From the NCBI GenBank assembly GCA_020851855.1, contig JADZBY010000353.1, forward strand, positions 1 to 8,726: DNA of 8,726 bases, in the 5' to 3' direction. Positions 1 through 5,876 of this stretch are shown piece by piece. The notes beneath the pieces are model-generated. The model saw only the letters and a program-made list of their open reading frames with translations, made no database searches and had not been told where the DNA came from. The DNA is from Anaerolineae bacterium (GTDB taxonomy: Bacteria; Chloroflexota; Anaerolineae; Aggregatilineales; UBA2796). Both the position numbers and the translations under genes were made by a program. Numbering within the stretch: position 1 is the stretch's first letter; every line of letters starts with the position of its first letter.

Positions 1-54
1 GATCTGCCCTTAATTCTTAAGTCCAATTGTCCCAGGCTACACCTGCAAAGCCCC

Positions 55-126
55 ACGGGCTGTAACCGGCTTCGCTTCAGCCCGTCAGGGCGTCGTAATC
101 TCAGCCCGGCTCTTTCAGGGCCGGGC
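55..126. repeat. Two short inverted repeats in an imperfect tandem duplication
   Basis: An 8-bp perfect inverted repeat (ACGGGCTG at 55-62, CAGCCCGT at 78-85) is followed by a 7-bp one (GCCCGGC at 104-110, GCCGGGC at 120-126, 9-nt loop). The two halves also resemble each other directly: TCAGCCCG...TCAGGGC...GCGTCGT occurs around 77-96 and again, with small insertions, around 101-130. Neither hairpin has a T-tract, so a terminator is unlikely. It is most likely a degenerate intergenic repeat lying between an unseen upstream gene and the tail gene. Confidence 0.4.
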
Positions 127-131
127 GTCGT

Positions 132-135
132 GGAG
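132..135 (+). promoter_or_regulatory. Ribosome binding site that decides the tail-tip gene start
   Basis: GGAG lies 5 nt before ATG 141. An in-frame GTG at 135 shares its first base with this site and so cannot use it. ATG 141 is therefore preferred. Confidence 0.5.
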
Positions 136-140
136 TGCAA

Positions 141-2726
141 ATGACAACTCTCTCCCTTCACATCGACTTCGACTCCGATGGCTTCGGGGCGGGCGACGAC
201 CTGTCGGCGTACCTGCTGCGCGGCGAGGCAGCGCTCGGATTGCGCGACGGCGACCCGGACCGGCTCACCGCGACGCCGGGCCGCCTGACGCTGATCCTGA
301 ACAACGCCGACCGCCGCTTTTCGCCGGAAAACGCCGCCGGGCCGTATGCCGGGCGCTTGCGGCCCAACCTGCCCATCCGGCTGCGGGCCATGCCGGATGG
401 CGGCGCGCCCATCACGCTCTTTCGCGGCGTCACGGCGGACTGGCTGCCTATGCCCGGCGAACACGGGCCGCGCACCTGCACCCTGGAATGCACCGATCTG
501 CTGGGCGTTTTGGCCCGCGCGCCGCTTGGCCTGCCGCTGTGCGAGAACGTGCGCGGCGATACGCTCGTGCGGCACATCCTGAATACCGCGCTCAGCGCCC
601 CCGCCGCCGCCGGACAGGCCGTACTGGCCGCCAACCCGGCGGACGGCGACTGGCTGGCCATCGACGGCGTGCGCTTCACCTTCAAAACCGCGCTTCAAAG
701 CGGCGCGCCGAACCAGGTGAAGATCGGCGCGGGCGTCGAGGATTCGGTGGATGCGCTGGTCGCGGCGCTGAATGGTGGCGCAGGCGCGGGCGCGCTGTAC
801 ACCGTGGGCACGGTCCGGCCCGACCGCGTCCGCGCGTCGCCCAATGGGACCTACCTGCGTCACGTGCGCGGCGATGGTGCGCTGCGCCATTACCGGCTGG
901 GCGAGAGCGGCGGCGTCGTGGCGCACGACAGCGGGTCGAACGGGCGCGACGGGACGTACCTCGGCGCGATTCCGGGCGCGGCGGGCGCATTGGGCGGCGA
1001 TCCGGACGGCGCGGCGAGCTTCGACGGCGTGAACGACTGCGTCGACCTGCCGCCGCTCGCCCTTGACCGGCGTCCGTTCACCCTCGAAATCTGGGCGCGC
1101 CCCGACGCCGGTCCGCCGTCGGGCGCGCAATGCCTGATCGGCGTGGATGGCGGTCCGGGGCGGCAGATTCGGCTGTCGCTCTGGCCGGACGGCGCGCTGA
1201 CGTTGACCATCGGCGGCGACACGCTGTACAGCCCGCCCGGCGCGCTCGCCTTTGGCGTCTGGCAGCACGTCGCCTGCACGTTCGCCGCGTCCGACGGCGA
1301 TACGGGCCTCGCGGCGCTGTACGTCGATGGCGCGCCGGTCCGGGCGGGCAGCCTGGGCGCATTCACCGCCGAGTTGAACGCGCTGCGCATGGCCCTGGGC
1401 GGGCTGGGGCAGGGCGTCGAGCCGTTCAAGGGACAATTGGACGAGGCGGCGATCTACCCGGTTGCGCTGGACGCCGGGCAGCTCGCAGCGCACGTCGCGG
1501 CGGCGGCCACGCCACGCGGCGTGAGGCTCACGGCGCGCATCCCCGGCGCGGCGGGCAATGCCATCCCGCTGCAAAGCTCTGGCCCGGCCATCCAGATCAG
1601 CGGCGCGGCGTTGTCCGGCGGGCTGGATGCGCCGCGTGATCCCGCGCCAGACCTCGACGCCGGGACGCAGACCTTTGATCTGGCCGGCGAGCGCTGGGCC
1701 GAAGATCGCAGCGCGGCGCTGGACGCCCTGCGCGATGTGACGGCGGGCGAGCGGGGCCTGTGCTGGGCCGGGCGGGATGGCGCGCTGCGCTGGCGGAACG
1801 CGCACTACCTGATGCGGCGCGCGGCGGCGACTCCCGCGCTTGAGGCGGACGGTGAGGCGCGGGCGTACGCCGGGCAGGCCGAGGCCGTACTGGCCAGCGC
1901 GGCGCACGTCACCTACACCCCGCGCGTCACGCTCGCCGAGGGCGTCGTGGCGCGCAGCACGGGCGTCCTGCTCATCCCCGGCCAATCCGGCGCGCGGCGT
2001 TTTGACCCGGCAGCGCCGCTCGTCCATCCCGGCGGCGGCGAGCGGACCTTCACGCTGGCGTATGTCGATCCGGCCACCGGGCAGCCCGCCGGGGCGCGCG
2101 ACCTGGTCCTGCCGCTTCAGCCGGGCGAAGACTGGGCCGCCAACGAGCAGCCGGACGGCAGCGGGCCGGATTACACGGGCAGCCCGTCGTTGAGCTTCGA
2201 AGTCGAGGCCGGGGCGGCGGGCGTGCGCATCACCGTGCGCAACACGGCGCTTGGCCCGCTGTTCCTGACGCGCCTGCAGGTGCGCGGCAAGCTCATCACC
2301 GCTTATGACCCGGCCCGCTTCAGCGCGGAAGATGCCGGGGCGCGGGCGCTCTTCGGCGCGCGGGCGGCGCACATCGACCTGCCGCTGCCCGTCAGCGCGC
2401 AGTTTGCCGAAGCCGTGGCGCAACACCTGCTCTCGCGGCGAAAAACGCCCATCAACGCCCTGACGCGGCTGGAAACGGCCCGCCCGGCGCTGGGCGGCGT
2501 GAATGTGCTCGGCCTGGAAATCGGGGACGTGATCGGCTGGCGTGAGGCGCAAACCGGCGTCGCGGCGGCCCTGTACCTGGTGGCCGGGCTGGAGTATCGC
2601 ATCGGGCCGGGTGGGCTGGAAGGCGCGATCCTGCACGTGCGGCGGCTGGATGATCAGCGCTACGCCATCTACGACGACGCGCAGCATGGCCGCTACGACA
2701 CGGCGGACGTGCGCTATGGGTTGTGA
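141..2726 (+). CDS. Phage tail-tip / minor tail protein with LamG-like lectin domain
   Basis: A 861-residue protein, likely the tail-tip or baseplate-hub component of a phage or phage-derived particle. The N-terminus (about 1-130) has the motif LILNNADRRFSPENAAGP followed by RLRPNLPIRLR, which I recognise from minor tail proteins of actinobacterial and Chloroflexota phages. Residues about 160-233 and 458-498 look like the two halves of a small phage-tail domain (DGVRFTFKTAL, VDALVAALNG; then GAAGNAI and a GG-Leu-Asp end). Between them, about 245-457, sits a concanavalin-like LamG domain (AASFDGVNDCVDLP, FTLEIWARP, VWQHVACTF, ALYVDG, GQLDEAAIYPVAL). The C-terminus (about 745-840) has the LGLEIGDVI...YLVAGLEYRIGPGGL pattern found at the end of such proteins. 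The LamG domain probably binds surface glycans or protein; that is inference. The start is set by GGAG at 132-135. No signal peptide or membrane helix is seen. Confidence in a tail role is fairly high, but the exact position in the particle is uncertain. Confidence 0.8.
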   Translation: MTTLSLHIDFDSDGFGAGDDLSAYLLRGEAALGLRDGDPDRLTATPGRLTLILNNADRRFSPENAAGPYAGRLRPNLPIRLRAMPDGGAPITLFRGVTADWLPMPGEHGPRTCTLECTDLLGVLARAPLGLPLCENVRGDTLVRHILNTALSAPAAAGQAVLAANPADGDWLAIDGVRFTFKTALQSGAPNQVKIGAGVEDSVDALVAALNGGAGAGALYTVGTVRPDRVRASPNGTYLRHVRGDGALRHYRLGESGGVVAHDSGSNGRDGTYLGAIPGAAGALGGDPDGAASFDGVNDCVDLPPLALDRRPFTLEIWARPDAGPPSGAQCLIGVDGGPGRQIRLSLWPDGALTLTIGGDTLYSPPGALAFGVWQHVACTFAASDGDTGLAALYVDGAPVRAGSLGAFTAELNALRMALGGLGQGVEPFKGQLDEAAIYPVALDAGQLAAHVAAAATPRGVRLTARIPGAAGNAIPLQSSGPAIQISGAALSGGLDAPRDPAPDLDAGTQTFDLAGERWAEDRSAALDALRDVTAGERGLCWAGRDGALRWRNAHYLMRRAAATPALEADGEARAYAGQAEAVLASAAHVTYTPRVTLAEGVVARSTGVLLIPGQSGARRFDPAAPLVHPGGGERTFTLAYVDPATGQPAGARDLVLPLQPGEDWAANEQPDGSGPDYTGSPSLSFEVEAGAAGVRITVRNTALGPLFLTRLQVRGKLITAYDPARFSAEDAGARALFGARAAHIDLPLPVSAQFAEAVAQHLLSRRKTPINALTRLETARPALGGVNVLGLEIGDVIGWREAQTGVAAALYLVAGLEYRIGPGGLEGAILHVRRLDDQRYAIYDDAQHGRYDTADVRYGL

Positions 2727-2731
2727 AAATA

Positions 2732-2856
2732 CCTCACCCCTGCCCCCCTCGCCATCGCGCGACGGCGAGGGGAACGGCCCGGCGGCTCCCGCCCAGGCGG
2801 TGATTCTCCCCCTCTCTACGCTGTACTCGGCGTGGAGAGGGGGCCGGGGGGTGAGG
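2732..2856. repeat. 125-bp MITE/REP-like element with terminal inverted repeats and two hairpins
   Basis: The ends are a perfect 9-bp inverted repeat, CCTCACCCC (2732-2740) and GGGGTGAGG (2848-2856), and the similarity continues imperfectly inward. Inside are two hairpins. One has a 9-bp stem (2745-2753 with 2764-2772, 10-nt loop). The other has a 14-bp stem with a single T-G wobble (2808-2821 with 2830-2843, 8-nt loop). There is no coding potential worth reporting and no convincing target-site duplication. It fills nearly the whole gap between the tail-tip gene and the next gene, ending just before that gene's ribosome binding site. The transcript could fold strongly here and may attenuate or stabilise the message. 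I recall similar CCTCACCCC...GGTGAGG elements scattered in Chloroflexota genomes, but this was not checked. Confidence 0.6.
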
Positions 2857-2865
2857 ACAGTCATA

Positions 2866-2871
2866 AAGGAG
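2866..2871 (+). promoter_or_regulatory. Ribosome binding site of the small structural gene
   Basis: AAGGAG lies 5 nt before ATG 2877. The reading frame is open back to 2832, but those codons lie inside the repeat element, so this site fixes the start. Confidence 0.7.
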
Positions 2872-2876
2872 ACGCT

Positions 2877-3371
2877 ATGCCCTGGACGACGCCCGTGAGC
2901 CGTGCGCCCGGCGATGTGCTGAGCGCGGCGGACCACAACATCTATTCGCGCGACAACCTGCTCTACCTGCACAGCGGTAGGCCGGTGGTCGCCATCGAGC
3001 GGCGGAGCGGCCCGCCGTACAGCGTGAACGTCGCCGCCGGATGGGTTCTGCTGGACCCGGCCAACCTGTCGCCCGCGATCACGCTCACGACCGGGCGCGC
3101 CCTGATCAACTTCCTGGGCTGCGTCTACAGCCCATCCCAGCAGGGCGTGCATTTCGACCTGGAGCTTGACGGCGTGCGCCTCGGCGGCAGCGACGGGCTG
3201 ACGCGCGCCCACGCCGACCCGAACGGCTTGCAGGCGGTTTTCACACTGTTTCGCACCGGCCTGACGCCCGGCGCGCACACCTTCCGGCTGTGGTGGCGGG
3301 CCACGGTGGACACCGTGTACCTGCACGCCGACGCCGTCATGCCGCTTTGTTTTTCGGTGGCCGAATGGTGA
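2877..3371 (+). CDS. Small phage virion/tail structural protein
   Basis: A 164-residue protein. The N-terminus (about 5-33: PVSRAPGDVLSAADHNIYSR, then DNLLYLHSG) matches a pattern common in phage tail-fibre and structural proteins, where a short head of the form 'TP..G.v.tAad.N....DNl.yL' precedes a beta-rich domain. The rest (about 75-164) fits a beta-sandwich with alternating hydrophobic strands, including LELDGVRLGG, GAHTFRLWWRA and the terminal LCFSVAEW. No signal peptide or membrane segment is present. It follows the tail-tip gene, separated by the repeat element, and its stop overlaps an in-frame ATG (3365) of the next gene's frame, suggesting one transcript. A fibre or tail-decoration role is inferred from pattern and position. 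No specific family name can be given from the sequence alone. Confidence 0.65.
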   Translation: MPWTTPVSRAPGDVLSAADHNIYSRDNLLYLHSGRPVVAIERRSGPPYSVNVAAGWVLLDPANLSPAITLTTGRALINFLGCVYSPSQQGVHFDLELDGVRLGGSDGLTRAHADPNGLQAVFTLFRTGLTPGAHTFRLWWRATVDTVYLHADAVMPLCFSVAEW

Positions 3372-3382
3372 ATGAACAGGAG

Positions 3383-3388
3383 AAGGAG
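3383..3388 (+). promoter_or_regulatory. Ribosome binding site choosing ATG 3395
   Basis: AAGGAG lies 6 nt before ATG 3395. The alternatives ATG 3365 and GTG 3368 overlap the previous stop and lack a comparable site. Confidence 0.65.
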
Positions 3389-3394
3389 TCTCGC

Positions 3395-3724
3395 ATGTCA
3401 CACATCACGCCCGTACTGGCCCCGCTGATGGCCCTGTTGCGCTCGCGTAAGGTCATGGTCGCGCTGGCGTTCCTGGGCGCGACGCTGCTCACCGCCGCCG
3501 TGCCGGACCTCGCCCCGCACCGGGAGAGCATCCAGGTGGCGCTGCTGGTCTTCGGCTCGGCGCTCATCGCGGGCATCGCCTGGGAAGACGGGCAGGAGAA
3601 GCGCGCCCTGGGCATCGAAGAGGCGCTCGCCGCCGTGCGCGAAGGGCCGGACTCGCCGCGTGAGGCCGGCAAACACATCCTCTTCGAGGCGGCAGACACG
3701 CTGCTGGGGGAAGAGGACGAGTAG
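3395..3724 (+). CDS. Small two-helix membrane protein, possibly holin-like
   Basis: A 109-residue protein with two predicted membrane helices, about residues 20-36 (VMVALAFLGATLLTAAV) and 46-63 (IQVALLVFGSALIAGIAW), joined by a short loop. A charged, acidic C-terminal tail (64-109) contains IEEALAAVREG and ends LLGEEDE. Size, double hairpin topology and position at the end of a tail-gene run are what one expects of a phage holin or a holin-associated protein. However, no holin family signature is recognisable and no endolysin gene is next to it. The chosen start has a good ribosome binding site 24 nt after the preceding gene's stop, so the pair is probably co-translated. A plain membrane protein of unknown role is the alternative. 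Confidence 0.6.
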   Translation: MSHITPVLAPLMALLRSRKVMVALAFLGATLLTAAVPDLAPHRESIQVALLVFGSALIAGIAWEDGQEKRALGIEEALAAVREGPDSPREAGKHILFEAADTLLGEEDE

Positions 3725-3733
3725 GTTCAGCTT

Positions 3734-3758
3734 GGGGCGGGCCGGACGGGTCCGCCCC
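3734..3758 (+). terminator. Candidate terminator closing the phage-like module
   Basis: GGGGCGGGCC pairs with GGGTCCGCCCC over 10 positions, including one G-T wobble, with a 5-nt loop. It lies 10 bp after the stop at 3724. The following GTTGCTCTT is only moderately T-rich, so termination efficiency is uncertain. Confidence 0.5.
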
Positions 3759-3759
3759 G

Positions 3760-3788
3760 TTGCTCTTGCGCCGGGGATGTGCGATCAT
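3760..3788 (+). promoter_or_regulatory. Weak candidate sigma70-type promoter for hicAB
   Basis: TTGCTC (3760-3765) and GATCAT (3783-3788) are separated by 17 nt, directly after the terminator-like hairpin and about 20 nt before the hicA start. Both hexamers are imperfect, so this is only a suggestion. Confidence 0.25.
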
Positions 3789-3809
3789 TGTCATCGAGGG
3801 TCACTGCAG

Positions 3810-4079
3810 ATGACAAAGCGCGACAAACTGCGGCGCAAACTACGTAATAACCCCAAAGGTGTACGATTCTCGGACCTTGAGACCTTACTGCTGCAATTTG
3901 GTTTTGAACTTGCGCGGGTCAAGGGCAGTCACCACGTTTTTGAGTATCATCGTGGTCAGGTGCAAGCAATCCTTGTTGTGCCTACTCATGCCAACGAGGT
4001 AAAAGCGCAGTACATCAGAGATACCCTCGCTGTGCTGGATGAGTTGTTTCCTGAGGAACGTAACGATGACGGCGAATAA
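3810..4079 (+). CDS. hicA: HicA-family mRNA interferase toxin
   Basis: An 89-residue protein of the HicA (YcfA-like) family, a small double-stranded-RNA-binding-fold ribonuclease that cleaves mRNA and is neutralised by HicB. The hallmarks are visible. An N-terminal helix (TKRDKLRRKLRNNPKGV) is followed by FSDLETLLLQFGFEL, then the catalytic-type G39-S40-H41-H42 motif in VKGSHHVFEYH, a beta strand (AILVVPTHANEV) and a C-terminal helix (YIRDTLAVLDELF). The length is typical. GAGGG at 3796-3800 lies 9 nt before ATG 3810. ATG 3777 is in frame but would add 11 non-family residues. The gene overlaps hicB by 14 nt, the usual coupled arrangement with toxin first. Its base composition is close to even, markedly more AT-rich than all neighbours, which suggests recent acquisition. 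The histidine is present, so it is likely active. Confidence 0.88.
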   Translation: MTKRDKLRRKLRNNPKGVRFSDLETLLLQFGFELARVKGSHHVFEYHRGQVQAILVVPTHANEVKAQYIRDTLAVLDELFPEERNDDGE

Positions 4080-4305
4080 GAGCCTCGCCTATTATCTCTC
4101 GCTTCCGTACACCATCGAGATCATCCCGGACCGAGAGGCGGGCGGCTATGTAGCCCGCGTCAAGGAGCTGCGCGGCTGCATCACGCAGGCCGAGACGTGG
4201 GATGAGCTGCTAAAGATGATCGAAGAGGCCAAGGAAGGTTGGCTAGAGGTCGCTCTGGAGCGCGGCCACCCCATCCCCGAACCGACAGGCGCATTTGCCG
4301 CGTAA
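4066..4305 (+). CDS. hicB: HicB-family antitoxin, short form without DNA-binding domain
   Basis: A 79-residue protein with the HicB N-terminal partial RNase-H-like fold: YTIEIIPDREAGGYVARVKE, then LRGCITQAETWDELLKMIEE and an amphipathic helix (AKEGWLEVALERG) ending PIPEPTGAFAA. It binds and blocks HicA. Longer HicB proteins carry a ribbon-helix-helix or helix-turn-helix domain after this point, and here the protein stops. It may therefore not repress its own operon by itself. GAGGAA at 4053-4058, inside hicA, lies 7 nt before ATG 4066, indicating translational coupling. An earlier in-frame ATG at 4039 lies deeper in hicA and lacks family residues. GC content lies between that of hicA and the flanking genes. 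Confidence 0.85.
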   Translation: MTANKSLAYYLSLPYTIEIIPDREAGGYVARVKELRGCITQAETWDELLKMIEEAKEGWLEVALERGHPIPEPTGAFAA

Positions 4306-4380
4306 CGTCCCCTCATTCCAACCGCACCGCAACTGCTCCCGGCGTTCGGGCTTGGCGCGCGTCGTGCGGCCCTTTCGCGG

Positions 4381-4386
4381 TACAAT
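4381..4386 (+). promoter_or_regulatory. Candidate -10 box before the DapA-family gene
   Basis: TACAAT stands out in a very GC-rich 128-bp gap, 48 nt before the GTG start. The only TTG-type hexamer, TTGGCG at 4352-4357, is 23 nt away, which is too far, so the -35 is unclear. Confidence 0.3.
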
Positions 4387-4421
4387 CGTCCCTTCGACGC
4401 GATGAACGCCGTATCGCCCCG

Positions 4422-4427
4422 AAAGGA
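4422..4427 (+). promoter_or_regulatory. Ribosome binding site selecting the GTG start at 4434
   Basis: AAAGGA lies 6 nt before GTG 4434. ATG 4458 is in frame but has no comparable site, and upstream codons overlap hicB. Confidence 0.55.
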
Positions 4428-4433
4428 ACGCCC

Positions 4434-5366
4434 GTGAACACGCCGAGCACGCCGCACATGCCCCTGCGCGGAATCTTCAACATCCTGGCCACGCCCTTCG
4501 ACGCCGCGCAGCAGGTCGATTACGCCAGCCTGCGCCGCCTCGTCAACTTCCAGCTGGCGCTCGGCGCGCACGGCCTGACCATCCTCGGCGTGCTCGGCGA
4601 GGCCGCCAAGCTCAGCCTGGACGAGCGCCGCGCCGTGATGGATACCGTCATGGAAACCGTCGCGGGCCGCGCCCCGGTGGTGGTCGGAGCCAGCCACGCC
4701 GACCGCGAGTCGCGCCGGTCCCTGTGCCGGGCGGCATTCGCGGCGGGCGCGGCGGCGGTCATGATCGCCCCACCCCGTATGGACCAGCCCACCGACGCCG
4801 CCGTGATCGCCCTGTACGCCGACATCGCCGCCGCGACCGACCGGCCCATCGTCGTGCAGGATTTCCCACCCGTGAACAACGTGATCATGTCGCCCGACAT
4901 GCTGGCCCAACTGGCCGAACAGGTCCCGCACTGCCGCACGCTCAAGCTGGAAGACCCGCCGCTCATGGAGAAGATCGCCGCCATCCGCGCCCGCACCGAC
5001 GCTTTCGCCATCTTCGGCGGGCTGGGCGGCATGTTCCTGCTCGAAGAGCTGGCGCGCGGCGCGGCGGGGACCATGACGGGCTTCGCCTTCACCGAAATCC
5101 TCGTCGCCGTCTACGACGCCTTCACCCAGGGCCGCCTGCCCGACGCCGAGGCCATCTTCGACCGCTATCTGCCGCTCATCCGCTATGAAAACCAGCCCGT
5201 CGTGAACCTGACCATCCGCAAAGCGCTGCTCTGCCGGCGCGGCGCGATTGCCCACTCCACCCCGCGCCACCCGTTCACGCCGCTCGACGCCGGGACTCAG
5301 GACGAACTGACCTGGGTTCTGCGCCGCGTGGGCATCGACGACCCGAAACTGCGCCTTGCCTTCTAG
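4434..5366 (+). CDS. DapA/NanA superfamily aldolase or dehydratase of unknown substrate
   Basis: A 310-residue class I (Schiff-base) TIM-barrel enzyme of the dihydrodipicolinate synthase/N-acetylneuraminate lyase superfamily, cytoplasmic and of typical length. The Schiff-base lysine is probably K171 (CRTLKLEDPP). The barrel layout is clear: GIFNILATPFD at the N-terminus, LTILGVLGEAAKLSLDERR, VVVGASHADRES, AAAVMIAPPRM, IVVQDFPP, then IFGGLGGMFLLEELARGAAG. The classical GTTGE motif is GVLGE (52-56), and the catalytic tyrosine of YNxP is replaced by Q142 in QDFPP. A true DapA is therefore unlikely. I recall a subfamily with QD(F/Y)PP and LEDPP whose substrates are mostly unknown; a sugar-acid or keto-acid lyase/dehydratase is plausible. 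It appears to stand alone, with no pathway neighbours in the window. The GTG start is chosen for its ribosome binding site. Confidence 0.8.
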   Translation: MNTPSTPHMPLRGIFNILATPFDAAQQVDYASLRRLVNFQLALGAHGLTILGVLGEAAKLSLDERRAVMDTVMETVAGRAPVVVGASHADRESRRSLCRAAFAAGAAAVMIAPPRMDQPTDAAVIALYADIAAATDRPIVVQDFPPVNNVIMSPDMLAQLAEQVPHCRTLKLEDPPLMEKIAAIRARTDAFAIFGGLGGMFLLEELARGAAGTMTGFAFTEILVAVYDAFTQGRLPDAEAIFDRYLPLIRYENQPVVNLTIRKALLCRRGAIAHSTPRHPFTPLDAGTQDELTWVLRRVGIDDPKLRLAF

Positions 5367-5392
5367 CCGCCCCGCCCCATTTGCCAGACGTG

Positions 5393-5425
5393 CATGTGCT
5401 CAATCGGCAAACCGCCCACATGTGG
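5393..5425. promoter_or_regulatory. CACATGTG palindrome with an upstream half-site
   Basis: CCACATGTGG (5416-5425) is a perfect 10-bp palindrome, and CATGTG recurs at 5393-5398, about two helical turns upstream. It lies between the DapA-family gene and the hppA promoter. It could be an operator or a weak hairpin; no regulator can be named. Confidence 0.25.
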
Positions 5426-5432
5426 CCCAGGT

Positions 5433-5448
5433 TGTGACCAATTTCACC
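5433..5448 (+). promoter_or_regulatory. CRP/FNR-like binding site upstream of hppA
   Basis: TGTGA-N6-TCACC matches the CRP consensus TGTGA-N6-TCACA except for the last base. Its centre (about 5440.5) is about 64 bp upstream of the start point predicted from the promoter at 5472-5498, close to the class I activator position. It lies in an AT-rich island unlike the rest of the window. No regulator is seen nearby. Confidence 0.4.
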
Positions 5449-5471
5449 AAAAAACCGTGACAGTCGGATAG

Positions 5472-5498
5472 TTGATTTAGGGAAAATTGAGATACACT
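5472..5498 (+). promoter_or_regulatory. Candidate sigma70-type promoter of hppA
   Basis: TTGATT (5472-5477) and TACACT (5493-5498) are separated by 15 nt. The spacing is a little short, but both hexamers fit and the stretch 5440-5515 is the most AT-rich intergenic DNA in the window. Transcription would begin near 5505. Confidence 0.45.
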
Positions 5499-5504
5499 CA
5501 TAGA

Positions 5505-5876
5505 GATGTCTCGTGAATGCCGGTTGCGGGGCGTGTGCGGCCCGTCTGACCTGACGAGCACGCGCGCGCTGCCGAAAGGATGGTAGTTTCCCGCGCCTGG
5601 GTGGGACTGGCGCTCCTGTCTCGATTGCTGAACCCCACCTCAGCCCAAGGGGGGCGGGTGTCGCTGCCGCACCCGTGATGGAATCAGGCCCCATCTTCCG
5701 TCACTAAGCCCAGGCTTCTCCCCGGCTCAACGCTGTGTCTGCACTCTCGCGTTGCGCCACTTTGTATGCGAAGCCTTCGCCCTCACTCGACCAGATGCGG
5801 CCTTCAGGTTCCGTGCGCTGCCGGGCAGCCCAACGACCCAAACCTTTGATCCGTTGATCCGGAGGAAAAGAGCCTT
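5505..5876 (+). other. Long gene-free leader upstream of hppA
   Basis: Together with the promoter region, 5367-5876 is 510 bases without a supported gene. If the promoter at 5472-5498 is used, about 370 nt of GC-rich leader precede hppA. It contains short complementary stretches, such as AAGCC/GGCTT around 5706-5717, but I match it to no riboswitch class I know: fluoride, guanidine, cobalamin, TPP and c-di-AMP motifs were looked for by eye. A tiny frame (5580-5678) is not supported. A structured regulatory leader, a small RNA or a second promoter closer to the gene are all possible. Confidence 0.3.
5846..5861 (+). repeat. Tandem TTGATCCG repeat touching the hppA ribosome binding site
   Basis: TTGATCCG occurs twice head to tail (5846-5853, 5854-5861), and the second copy's final G begins GGAGG (5861-5865). 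That site is 11 nt from ATG 5877, longer than the 5-9 nt seen for the other genes here. Confidence 0.5.

Noticed and set aside
2877..3724. Possible CRISPR or contractile injection machinery near the tail genes
   Set aside because: No regularly spaced repeats, and no sheath, tube or ATPase signatures in the window.
4146..5270. Open frame on the - strand (374 codons)
   Set aside because: Shadow of the DapA-family gene and hicB, which have clear family motifs on the + strand.
5580..5678. Tiny + frame of 32 residues with a hydrophobic, signal-like start (MVVSRAWVGLALLSRLL)
   Set aside because: The only purine-rich site (AAAGG) abuts the ATG with no spacing, and the frame is too short to judge. 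Chance is more likely.
5275..5694. Open frame on the - strand across the hppA upstream region
   Set aside because: Runs into the 3' end of the DapA-family gene, and its Arg/Pro/Ala-rich product matches nothing known to me. It would also cover the promoter-like AT-rich island.
5505..5876. Known riboswitch classes before hppA
   Set aside because: Consensus cores of the fluoride, guanidine, cobalamin, TPP, glycine and c-di-AMP classes could not be matched by eye.
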